A stretch of 17,063 bases of DNA. Origin: CAYPKW01 sp964411425. Lineage in GTDB: Bacteria > Pseudomonadota > Alphaproteobacteria > Dongiales > Dongiaceae. Positions 6,064 through 13,272 of this stretch are shown here, piece after piece. The number at the start of each line of letters is the position of its first letter. Within the stretch, counting starts at the first letter, position 1. The notes under the pieces are model-generated. The model had not been told where the DNA came from and searched no databases. It saw only the letters and a list, made by a program, of their open reading frames with translations. The stretch is taken from NCBI GenBank assembly GCA_964411425.1, contig CAYPKW010000055.1, positions 1 to 17,063 of the forward strand, read 5' to 3'. A program made the translations under genes and the position numbers.

Positions 6064-9000
6064 CTACCGGAAATCCCGCGACGGGTAGTGGCTCTGGCTC
6101 GCCTCGTGGACGGGCGCCGCGTCGCCGCGCGCAAGCTCGCGCAGCAGGTGCGAGCGGTCGAGGATGCGCTCCGCGATGACGTGGATCACGATGCCTTCGC
6201 GTTGCAGCCGGCCCTCGACGGCCATGAGGGTGGCACCGAGCACGGCGCGGCGGAAGCGCTCGAAGACCTGGGGCCAGACGATGACGTTGGCGACGCCGGT
6301 CTCGTCCTCGAGCGTGGCGAAGATGACGCCCGAGGCGGTGCCCGGGCGCTGGCGCACCAGCACGAGGCCGGCCACGCGCACGCGCGAGCCGTTGTCGAGC
6401 TCGGCGAGGCGCCGCGCCGGGACGACGCCGTCGCGGGAAAGGGTTTCGCGCAGCAGGGCGAGCGGATGGCATTTGAGGGAGAGCCGAAGGCTCCGGTAGT
6501 CCTCGGCCACCTGCTCGCCCAGGGCCATCGCCGGCAGGGCGACCGGATCCCCACCTTGCTCCTCCTCGCCCGCGGCGGCGAACAGCGGCAGGGGCCAGGC
6601 CGGCAGGCCTTCGACCGCCCACAGCGCCGCGCGCCGGTCGAGCCCCATGGAGCCGAAGGCGTCGGCGCGGGCGAGGGCGGCGAGCGCGGCTCCCGTGAGC
6701 CCGGCGCGACGCCACAGTGTCGGCGGGTCCGGATACCCGTTGCCGCGCGCCGCCACTAGCCGCCGGGCGTCGGCCTCGCCGAGACCCTTGACCTGGCGGA
6801 AGCCGAGGCGCAGCGCGTAGGGATTAGTCGTCAGCCGACAGCTATCAGCCTTCAGCCGAGAGCCGATGGCTGACGGCTGATGGCTGACCGCCACTTCCAG
6901 CGTGCAGTCCCATTCGCTCATGTTGGCGTCCACCGGCAGCACTTCCACCCCGTGGTCGCGCGCGTCGCGCACGATCTGCGCCGGGGCGTAGAAGCCCATC
7001 GGCTGGCTGTTCAGCAACGCGCAGGCGAAGACCGCCGGGTAATGACGCTTCATCCAGGCCGAGACGTAAACCAGCAGCGCGAAGCTCGCCGCGTGGCTCT
7101 CCGGGAAGCCGTACTCGCCGAACCCCTCGATCTGCTTGAAGCAGCGCTCGGCGAAGGCGCGGTCGTAGCCGCGCGCGGTCATGCCGTTCACCAGCTTCCG
7201 CCGGAACGTGTGGATGGTGCCGACCCTCCTGAACGTCGCCATGGCGCGGCGCAGTTGGTCGGCCTCGGCGGGCGTGAAGCCGGCGGCGACGATGGCGATG
7301 CGCATCGCCTGCTCTTGGAACAGCGGCACGCCCAGCGTCTTGCCCAGCACCGCCTCGAGCTCGGGCGAGGGGAACTCCACCGGCTCCGCGCCGGCGCGCC
7401 GGCGCAGGTAAGGATGCACCATGTCGCCCTGGATCGGACCCGGGCGCACGATCGCCACCTCGATCACCAGGTCGTAGAAGGAGCGGGGCTTGAGCCGCGG
7501 CAGCATGCTCATCTGCGCCCGGCTTTCCACCTGGAAAACGCCGATGGAATCGGCCGCGCACAGCATGTCGTACACCGCCGGGTCCTCGGCCGGCACGGAG
7601 GCCAAGTCGAGGGTGCGGCCGTAATGGCGCTGCAAGAGGCGGAACCCCTTGGCGAGGCAGGTGAGCATGCCGAGCCCCAGCACGTCCACCTTGAGGAGGC
7701 CGAGGGCGTCGAGGTCGTCCTTGTCCCACTCGATGACGGTGCGCCCCGCCATGGCCGCGTTCTCCACCGGCACCAGCTCGTCGAGCCGGTGGCGGACGAT
7801 GACGAAACCGCCGACGTGCTGCGACAGGTGGCGGGGAAATCCCACCAGCTCGCGGGCGAGATCGAGCGCGAGGGCGAGCCGCCCGGAGCCGGGATCGAGG
7901 CCGAGCTCGCGCACCTGGCTCTCGGCGACGCCCTCGCTGCTCCAGCCCCAGATCTGGCCGGCGAGCGCCGAGCGCAGATCTCCGCTCAGGCCCAGCGCCT
8001 TGCCCGCCTCGCGGATGGCGAGCCGGCTCCTGTAGCGGATCACCGTGGCGGCGAGGCCGGCGCGCTCGCGCCCGTATTTCTCGTAGATGTACTGGATCAC
8101 CTCCTCGCGCCGCTCGTGCTCGAAATCGACGTCGATGTCGGGCGGCTCGTCGCGCGCGGCGCTGACGAAGCGCTCGAACAGGAGGTCGTGGCGCGCCGGA
8201 TCGACGGCGGTGATGCCGAGGCAGTAGCACACCGCCGAGTTGGCCGCCGAGCCGCGCCCCTGGCACAGGATGCCGCGCGCCCGCGCGAAGCGGACGAGAT
8301 CGTGGACGGTGAGGAAATAGGGGGCGTAGCCGAGCGTCTCGATGAGGGCGAGCTCGTGGCGGATCGCCGCCGCGACCTTCTCCGGCACGCCGCCGGGATA
8401 ACGCCCGTGGGCGCCTTCCCAGGCGAGGCGCGCGAGCTCCCCTTGCGGGTCGTCGCACTCGATGGGGTACTCGTAGCGCAGCTCGTCGAGGCCGAAGGCG
8501 CAAAGTCCGGCGATCTCCACCGTGCGGGCGATCGCCTCCGGATAGCCCGAGAACAGCCGCGCCATCTCGGCCGGCGACTTGAGCCGCCGCTCGGCGTTGG
8601 GAAACAATCGGTACCCGGCTTCGTCGATGGTGCAACGCTCGCGGATGCAGGCGAGCGTGTCCTGCAACGGCCGGCGGCTCGGATGGTGCATGTGCGCGTC
8701 GTTGGCGGCGACGAGCGGCGTGCCGCAGCGCGCGCCGAGGTCGGCGAGGCGCGCCAGCCTGCGCGCGTCGTCGCCGCGCAAGTGGCGATGGCCGGCCAGA
8801 TAGGCGCGCCCGGGAAATGCTTCGGCCAGGCGGCACAGATGTTGTTCGAACCACAGAGGCACAGAGGCACAGAGGTGTATTTTTCGATTTTTCTCTGTGC
8901 CTTTGTGTCTCTGTGGTGAATCGTCCTCGGGCGGCAAGGCGATGACGATCAGCCCTTCGGCACGGTCGAACACGTCGGCGAGCGCAAGACGGCATTGCCC

Positions 9001-9324
9001 CTTGGGCGCGCGCCGCTTGCCCAGCGTCAGCAGGCGCGCCAGCCGGCCGTAGGCGGCGCGGTCGGTGGGATAGGCGAGGAGCCCGGGGGCGTCCTCAAGA
9101 TCGAGCCTGGCGCCGACGACGAGCTTGACGCCGGCCTCCTTCGCCGCCCGGTGGGCGCGCACCACGCCCGCGAGGCTGTTGCGGTCGGTGAGGGCGATGG
9201 CCGACAGGCCGAGCGCGGAGGCGGTCGCCACCAACTCCTCGGGATGCGAGGCGCCGCGCAAGAAACTGAAGTTGCTCGCCACCTGCAGCTCGGCGTAGGC
9301 GGGAACAGACACGGTGCCTTTCAC
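6064..9324 (-). CDS. dnaE2: error-prone DNA polymerase DnaE2 (ImuC)
   Basis: DnaE2 is the catalytic polymerase of the ImuA-ImuB-DnaE2 translesion mutasome, responsible for SOS mutagenesis. An N-terminal PHP domain (YAELQVASNFSFLRGASHP) leads into the polymerase core with CQGRGSAANSAVCY (near 350), the catalytic pair in PDIDVDFE (near 395) and the third Asp in KVDVLGLG (near 545). A helix-hairpin-helix (QVKGLGEADA) and an OB fold (about 975-1060) follow, and the protein ends HYPSRDFR as is usual. All three metal-binding Asp are present. Two palindromic repeats are inserted in frame at about residues 136-160 and 811-833. The GTG at 9324 touches the tcmP TGA; a GTG at 9312, preceded by GAAAGG, is a better-spaced start and would give 1082 residues. 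Confidence 0.96.
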   Translation of the reverse strand: MKGTVSVPAYAELQVASNFSFLRGASHPEELVATASALGLSAIALTDRNSLAGVVRAHRAAKEAGVKLVVGARLDLEDAPGLLAYPTDRAAYGRLARLLTLGKRRAPKGQCRLALADVFDRAEGLIVIALPPEDDSPQRHKGTEKNRKIHLCASVPLWFEQHLCRLAEAFPGRAYLAGHRHLRGDDARRLARLADLGARCGTPLVAANDAHMHHPSRRPLQDTLACIRERCTIDEAGYRLFPNAERRLKSPAEMARLFSGYPEAIARTVEIAGLCAFGLDELRYEYPIECDDPQGELARLAWEGAHGRYPGGVPEKVAAAIRHELALIETLGYAPYFLTVHDLVRFARARGILCQGRGSAANSAVCYCLGITAVDPARHDLLFERFVSAARDEPPDIDVDFEHERREEVIQYIYEKYGRERAGLAATVIRYRSRLAIREAGKALGLSGDLRSALAGQIWGWSSEGVAESQVRELGLDPGSGRLALALDLARELVGFPRHLSQHVGGFVIVRHRLDELVPVENAAMAGRTVIEWDKDDLDALGLLKVDVLGLGMLTCLAKGFRLLQRHYGRTLDLASVPAEDPAVYDMLCAADSIGVFQVESRAQMSMLPRLKPRSFYDLVIEVAIVRPGPIQGDMVHPYLRRRAGAEPVEFPSPELEAVLGKTLGVPLFQEQAMRIAIVAAGFTPAEADQLRRAMATFRRVGTIHTFRRKLVNGMTARGYDRAFAERCFKQIEGFGEYGFPESHAASFALLVYVSAWMKRHYPAVFACALLNSQPMGFYAPAQIVRDARDHGVEVLPVDANMSEWDCTLEVAVSHQPSAIGSRLKADSCRLTTNPYALRLGFRQVKGLGEADARRLVAARGNGYPDPPTLWRRAGLTGAALAALARADAFGSMGLDRRAALWAVEGLPAWPLPLFAAAGEEEQGGDPVALPAMALGEQVAEDYRSLRLSLKCHPLALLRETLSRDGVVPARRLAELDNGSRVRVAGLVLVRQRPGTASGVIFATLEDETGVANVIVWPQVFERFRRAVLGATLMAVEGRLQREGIVIHVIAERILDRSHLLRELARGDAAPVHEASQSHYPSRDFR
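6830..6888. repeat. palindromic repeat inserted in frame in dnaE2, C-terminal half
   Basis: The arms at 6830-6850 and 6868-6888 pair at 17 of 21 positions around a 17-nt loop, built from repeated GCTGA/TCAGC units. In DnaE2 it encodes SHQPSAIGSRLKADSCRLTT (about 812-832), which interrupts the usual join between the CTLE block and the ALRLGFRQVKGL helix-hairpin-helix block. The peptide has no counterpart in the family as I know it. The frame is kept and contains no stop. Confidence 0.75.
8851..8916. repeat. CACAGAG-type palindromic repeat inserted in frame in dnaE2, N-terminal half
   Basis: The arms at 8851-8874 and 8893-8916 pair at 22 of 24 positions around an 18-nt A/T-rich loop; each arm is made of CACAGAG-like units. 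In DnaE2 it encodes about 25 residues (roughly 136-160, PQRHKGTEKN through ASVPLWFE) between the PPEDD and HLCRLAEAFPGR blocks, which normally lie close together. I recall CACAGAG/CTCTGTG repeats as common intergenic elements in many genomes; finding one inside a conserved polymerase gene is unusual. Confidence 0.8.
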
Positions 9325-10580
9325 TCACAGGAAACGAAGCCGCATCGATGGATCGCCGTATTGACCGCGCTTGCGGCCCTGGGGCGGGTTGATGACTTGC
9401 AGGCCGGGAGGATTGGCTAACTCCAACGGCGTCAGCACTTGCTTCTTGTAATGCGTTTCCCGAAACGCCGTTTCGGTCACGACGAACCGCTCGACCTCCT
9501 CCACTGTCGCTTCGCGCTCTCGAAACCGGTTCAGGATTTGCGACCTCAGTTCGTCGAACCTCGGCTCCTTGGCGAAGAGAATGAGTTGGTTCGGATCGGT
9601 CGCATCGGAAAAGGTGAACTCGCCAGACACCTTCCACATGGATTCTTTCATCTTCTTCAATCCCAAAAGATTATTCGTGGCATAAAAGAGGTAGTAATCG
9701 GTGACGTCCCGATCATTCCGCATCTGAAACGACCGAACGAACTTGGCGCCTGCAACTTTCCGAAGTTGCGACAGATAAAGGTCGTGCAAGAAGCGGTTGC
9801 GGTGCCGCGGATCGTCCAAACTCTTGCAACCGCGCCAAGCGTCCGTTCCGAAGAACGAGTCGAAATTTCCTTCTTGATCTCGATGGCCGATGAAACGATT
9901 AATCTCCTCATACATGAAGTTGACGAACACCTCGCAACTCGAATAGCGCATGATCGTCCTGACGACCGAGAACGGCACGCCTTTCCAACCTCGTGGGTCG
10001 ATGAAGGCAAAGGTCGGAGGAAATCTCCCACCCTTGGTTTGGTATGATCTGTGAAGCTCGGTAAAGGCGTCTTCGAACGTCTGGCCGGCGATGACCTGAA
10101 CGCGGAAATTGCCCGGCACTTCAATACCGGCAACGATCTCTTGAAGCACGGTCGCTCGCTTCCGATCTAGCTCGATAAACCGGAAGTCGATCCTGGCCTT
10201 GATCCGGCCCTCGTGGGCGAGCGCTGCCTTGAGAGCNNNNNNNNNNNNNNNNNNNNNNNNNNNNNNNNNNNNNNNNNNNNNNNNNNNNNNNNNNNNNNNN
10301 NNNNNNNNNNNNNNNNNNNNNNNNNNNNNNNNNNNNGGAAGTCGATCCTGGCCTTGATCCGGCCCTCGTGGGCGAGCGCTGCCTTGAGAGCTATGACTGG
10401 CGATCCATCCTCCCCATGCGAGTACCGCCCAGGGCCGGCGAAGCCGTCGATGTACAGAACTTCGGGAAACGGACTCTGACCGAGTATCGCCGTCCACGCC
10501 TGGAGGTAGCGCCTTAGGATAGCGTGCTTCGCGCGCGTGCGCGGTTCGAGCGGCCAAACAGTGGTCCTCGGAGCAGCCAT
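9325..10580 (-). CDS. tcmP: three-Cys-motif partner protein TcmP, interrupted by an assembly gap
   Basis: The N-terminus (TRAKHAILRRYLQAW) and the blocks LYIDGFAGPGRY and FAFIDPRGWKG identify TcmP, a family named for its usual neighbour, the DUF5131 'three-Cys' protein, which lies directly upstream here. The coding sequence is split by 100 N flanked by identical 55-bp copies. Removing one copy and the Ns (155 bp) joins the two frames into one 366-residue protein. In that protein, Asp45-Gly51 (DGFAGPG), FIELD (83-87) and FIDPRG (141-146) resemble motif I, the acidic strand-2 residue and motif IV of class I SAM methyltransferases. No enzymatic activity is known to me. The ATG at 10580 lies 24 bp after the DUF5131 stop, and the TGA abuts dnaE2. 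Confidence 0.85.
10182..10236. repeat. left copy of the contig-end overlap
   Basis: This 55-bp stretch (beginning GGAAGTCGATCC, ending CCTTGAGAGC) is identical to 10337-10391 and runs right up to the N run. It encodes ALKAALAHEGRIKARIDF of TcmP a second time. Exact identity and abutment to the Ns point to a contig end, not a biological repeat. Confidence 0.9.
10237..10336. other. scaffold gap of exactly 100 N
   Basis: These are 100 consecutive unknown bases. The round length suggests a fixed-size placeholder. The flanks are the same 55-bp sequence in the same orientation, so the contigs very likely overlap and no sequence is missing. Confidence 0.97.
10337..10391. repeat. right copy of the contig-end overlap
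   Basis: This is identical to 10182-10236. The sequence after it (CTATGACTGGCG) continues the N-terminal coding part of TcmP, while the sequence before the left copy continues the C-terminal part. Merging the two copies restores a single reading frame. Confidence 0.9.
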
Positions 10581-10604
10581 CGTTTCAGTTCCCGACGACG
10601 ATCG

Positions 10605-11360
10605 CTACGCCGCCGCCCAGCCCTTGAACCGAGCGGCGACTGGGTCCGGCCACTCGTTCCACTCGCGTCCGTCCAACATGCGCCCACCGGACGTCGGTCG
10701 CAGCCCGCCCCATTGTTTGAAAAAAAATGCAACGCCGGCTGCCACGCATCGATCGCGAATGGACCGTACCCAGTCAGGCTCAACAGGCCTTGCACGTGGA
10801 CCCGACTCGCCGCCCACGATGACCCAGTGAACTCTTGTGAGGTCGAGACTGACGATTGGGCCGATGAGCGGTTCTAGCGAGAGAAACCGCACGGATGCCG
10901 CCGTGTCCTGGAGATGGCGGACTCTGGACAGCTTGCCGCCATCTTCCACCGAGGTTCCGAACCAAATATGCGCAGGAGCGCCTTCTTTGGCATAACGCGC
11001 ATTGACGATGTCGCGCATTCGGGAGCTGCGTTTGGTAAGAACCTGGAAAACGTGCCAGTCGGCTTGTTCCATCGTCTCGAACACGCGCGTCAGAAAATCC
11101 ATTGGCACCTGTTTGTGGAACAAGTCGCTCATCGAGTTGACGAAGATCATTCTCGGCTGGCGCCATTTGAGAGGCTGCGACAACCTCTCGGGATGGAGGG
11201 TGAGATCGAACCCGTTTTCAAACGGGTGTCCTTTCACGCCGCGAAATCGCTCCGCAAACCGTTCGGCATAACAGTTGTCGCAGCCGGCGCTGATCTTGGT
11301 GCACCCGGTCACCGGGTTCCACGTGGAGTTGGTCCATTCGATCGTCGTTCGGTCGGACAT
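10605..11360 (-). CDS. DUF5131 'three-Cys' protein (phage Gp37/Gp68 family)
   Basis: This 251-residue protein has Cys20, Cys27 and Cys30 in GCTKISAGCDNCYAERFA, a Cx6CxxC cluster followed by Tyr that recalls the iron-sulfur site of radical SAM enzymes although the spacing is not the classical Cx3CxxC. Later blocks IEWTNSTWNPVTG, RIFVNSMSDLFH-like (seen as MIFVNSMSDLFHKQVP), QVLTKRSSRM, WFGTSVE and RVHWVIVGGESG are family signatures. The start at 11360 (MSDRTTIEWT) is preceded by TTGGAGAA at good spacing; the ATG at 11378 is less likely. It is paired with tcmP downstream, and the two families are known to co-occur. The reaction and substrate are unknown. Position inside the SOS mutasome suggests a link to DNA damage. 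Confidence 0.88.
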   Translation of the reverse strand: MSDRTTIEWTNSTWNPVTGCTKISAGCDNCYAERFAERFRGVKGHPFENGFDLTLHPERLSQPLKWRQPRMIFVNSMSDLFHKQVPMDFLTRVFETMEQADWHVFQVLTKRSSRMRDIVNARYAKEGAPAHIWFGTSVEDGGKLSRVRHLQDTAASVRFLSLEPLIGPIVSLDLTRVHWVIVGGESGPRARPVEPDWVRSIRDRCVAAGVAFFFKQWGGLRPTSGGRMLDGREWNEWPDPVAARFKGWAAA

Positions 11361-11418
11361 GATGTTCTCCAACGGCATTAGCCGTCATGCGGATGCGTGC
11401 TTGCGTCGTCCACTCAAT

Positions 11419-11655
11419 TCACCGCTTCCGGTCCTCGCGGATGAGCCGCGCGCTGTCGGTCTGGGGCACCGCCGGCGTCATCGCCGCGATGCGCCTAGCC
11501 TTGGCGCGAAACCGTCGCATCCGGTCGGCCTTGCAGACCTCGCTCGACAGCAGCTCCCGCAGCTCGGCTTCGAGCGAGCGGTGGTTCTCCTTCGCGCGTG
11601 CCTTCAGCTTCTTCACGACATTATCGTCGAGATTGCGGATCGTGACCGTGGCCAC
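11419..11655 (-). CDS. orphan FitA-like ribbon-helix-helix antitoxin
   Basis: The protein (78 residues from the GTG at 11655) begins ATVTIRNLDDNVVKKLKARA and continues KENHRSLEAELRELLSSEV, the ribbon-helix-helix fold of FitA/VapB antitoxins that bind DNA as dimers and cap a PIN-domain RNase with their C-terminus. No PIN toxin follows: only 58 bp separate its stop from the DUF5131 start, and these hold no more than a GTG opening VDDAS, vaguely like a VapC start. An upstream frame to 11697 runs into the operator and lacks a ribosome site. It lies between imuB and DUF5131 in the same orientation. It may be a residual antitoxin or a local repressor. Confidence 0.78.
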   Translation of the reverse strand: MATVTIRNLDDNVVKKLKARAKENHRSLEAELRELLSSEVCKADRMRRFRAKARRIAAMTPAVPQTDSARLIREDRKR

Positions 11656-11678
11656 GAGAGTCTCACGTTGCTGTAATT

Positions 11679-11706
11679 GACTGCATTTTGCTAGCATTTT
11701 GCAGTC
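11679..11706 (-). promoter_or_regulatory. palindromic operator candidate upstream of the RHH antitoxin
   Basis: On the minus strand, two GCAAAATGC repeats lie 11 bp apart (one helical turn) with TGCTAGCA at the centre, flanked by GACTGCA and TGCAGTC arms. The 28-bp unit lies between the imuB stop and the antitoxin start and is A/T-richer than its surroundings. FitA/VapB-type proteins autoregulate through such sites, so this probably marks a second, antitoxin-controlled promoter inside the mutasome cluster. Confidence 0.55.
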
Positions 11707-11712
11707 ACCGGA

Positions 11713-13272
11713 TCAACCGAACAACCCGTGCAGGCGCCAACGCCCGCCCTCCGCCTCGCGGTAGAGCCAGAAGCGGCGGCCCTCTTCGTCCTCGACGCGG
11801 AAGTAGTCGCGGGTCGCCGCCGCCTCGCGCCACCACTCGGGCGCGATGCGCTCCGGCCCTTCGGCCGCGACCACGCGGTGCGCCTGGCCGTTCCACCGGA
11901 ACACGAGCGGCGGACTCTCGGCCGCAGACTCCGCTTCCACCGGTTCGGGCGGGGCGAGAAGACGCACCGGGCGCGGCGGCAGATCGGGCCAGTCGTTCGC
12001 TGCAACCTCGGAGAGCGCCGGAACCGGCGCCGTCGCGCGTTCCGGCAGGTGGCTGGCGTGGGGCGCCATGCGATAGAGGCACGAGAAACCGAACCGGTTG
12101 CCAAGCCGGTCGACGAGCGCGGCGAGGGGGGCCTCGTCGATCACCCCTCCCCCCGTGCGGGGGAGAGCCTGCCCCGGACCCGATCCGGGGGGAGGCGTGG
12201 GGGGTCGAGGGCGCGCGGCGTTGTCGAGCACAAGCTGAAGCGCACTCAATGGTTCCACCACGGGCGCCTCCAGCGTCATCGCCTCGACTCCGAACCCGGG
12301 GTCGAGGCGCTGCAACGGCTCGGCGAACAGGCGCACGAGCGCGGCCGGGTCGCGGTTCGGCCGGCTGGTGCCGATGGCGGCGTGCCGCAGGCTGCCGTCG
12401 ACCCGGTAGAGGACGAGGTCGAGCCGGCGGGCGCCCGATCCGGCCGCATCGAGGTCGCGGCATAGTCGGCCGATGAGGCGGGCGAGGCCGGCGGCCAGCC
12501 CTTCGGCATCGATGAGCGGCTCGGCGAAGGCCGCAAGCGCCCTATGGCGCGCCGGCGGACGGCGCGGCGAGATCGGCTCGAACAGCCGCCCCAGCGCCTG
12601 GTCGAGGCGAAAGGCCGGCGCGGCGCCGAAACGCCGGGCCAGCGCCGCCCGCGGCAGGGGATAGAGGTCGCCGATGCGCCGCAGCCCCAGCCGTTCCAAC
12701 CCCTCTGTCGCCGCCGCCGTCAGGCGCAAGGCGGCGACCGGCAAGGGGGCCAGCGCCGCCCGCGCGCCGCCGGGGGAGAGGATGGCATCGCCCGCGGCGA
12801 AGCGGGCGACCGCCCAGGCCGCGCCGGGGGTGTCGGCGAGGCCGGCGCGGGCCGTGTAGCCGAGCGCGCCCAGCCGCCGGACGAGATCGGCGACGAGCGC
12901 CGCCTCGCCGCCGAACAGATGGGCGCAGCCGGTGACGTCGAGCCACAACCCGGCGCCGTTGCCGGCGTCGTTCGCCGCCACGGCGACCCAGGGCGTGTAG
13001 CGGCCGCACCAGTCGGCCAGCCGCTCGAGCGCCGCGGCGTCGCTGGCCGGCGCCGCCGGATGGACCGCGAGGCGCAAGCCCAGCGCGCGCGCATCGGCGA
13101 GCGGCTGGCCGGGGACGACGCCGGCCGCCGAGGCGAGCGCGTCGACGGCCAGCACCACTTGGCGCCCGGCGATCTCGGCCGCGGTGACGAGGGGCCGAGC
13201 TTCGCTCTCAAGCCGCCGGCGCAGCCGATCCGTCGCGAAGCGCGGCAACCACAGCGCAACCACCCGTCTCAT
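11713..13272 (-). CDS. imuB: ImuB, catalytically inactive Y-family polymerase homologue
   Basis: ImuB is the hub of the mutasome: it binds the beta clamp and recruits ImuA and DnaE2. The 519-residue protein starts RRVVALWLPRFATDRLRRRL, where active Y-family enzymes carry a metal-binding Asp, so it is non-catalytic as usual for the family. LWLDVTGCAHLFGGEAALV, RLGLRRIGDLYPLPRAALA and the C-terminal RDYFRVEDEEGRRFWLYREA with RWRLHGLFG are family blocks. Residues near 355-380 (PRPPTPPPGSGPGQALPRTG) come from an in-frame palindromic repeat. Its start overlaps imuA by 65 bp, indicating translational coupling. Confidence 0.94.
   Translation of the reverse strand: MRRVVALWLPRFATDRLRRRLESEARPLVTAAEIAGRQVVLAVDALASAAGVVPGQPLADARALGLRLAVHPAAPASDAAALERLADWCGRYTPWVAVAANDAGNGAGLWLDVTGCAHLFGGEAALVADLVRRLGALGYTARAGLADTPGAAWAVARFAAGDAILSPGGARAALAPLPVAALRLTAAATEGLERLGLRRIGDLYPLPRAALARRFGAAPAFRLDQALGRLFEPISPRRPPARHRALAAFAEPLIDAEGLAAGLARLIGRLCRDLDAAGSGARRLDLVLYRVDGSLRHAAIGTSRPNRDPAALVRLFAEPLQRLDPGFGVEAMTLEAPVVEPLSALQLVLDNAARPRPPTPPPGSGPGQALPRTGGGVIDEAPLAALVDRLGNRFGFSCLYRMAPHASHLPERATAPVPALSEVAANDWPDLPPRPVRLLAPPEPVEAESAAESPPLVFRWNGQAHRVVAAEGPERIAPEWWREAAATRDYFRVEDEEGRRFWLYREAEGGRWRLHGLFG
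12143..12198. repeat. GC-rich palindromic repeat inserted in frame in imuB
   Basis: The outer arms ACCCCTCCCCCC (12143-12154) and GGGGGGAGGCGT (12187-12198) pair at 11 of 12 positions, and an inner hairpin CCCCGGA/TCCGGGG encloses CCCGA. This composition matches C-rich palindromic repeats usually found between genes in alphaproteobacteria. In ImuB it encodes a Pro/Gly-rich linker between the LDNAARPR and APLAALVDRLGNRFG blocks. Confidence 0.65.

Noticed and set aside
8851..8916. CRISPR-like array, because of the repeated CACAGAG units
   Set aside because: The units are 7-8 bp and contiguous, arranged as a palindrome with no spacers and no cas genes nearby.
6845..8995. Long open frames of about 700 codons on both strands overlapping dnaE2
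   Set aside because: DnaE2 accounts for the region with ordered domains and catalytic motifs; the alternatives are low-complexity Arg/Ala-rich translations.
10182..10391. Genuine tandem repeat or phage-like duplication around the N run
   Set aside because: Exact identity, abutment to a 100-N placeholder and restoration of one frame on merging indicate an assembly overlap.
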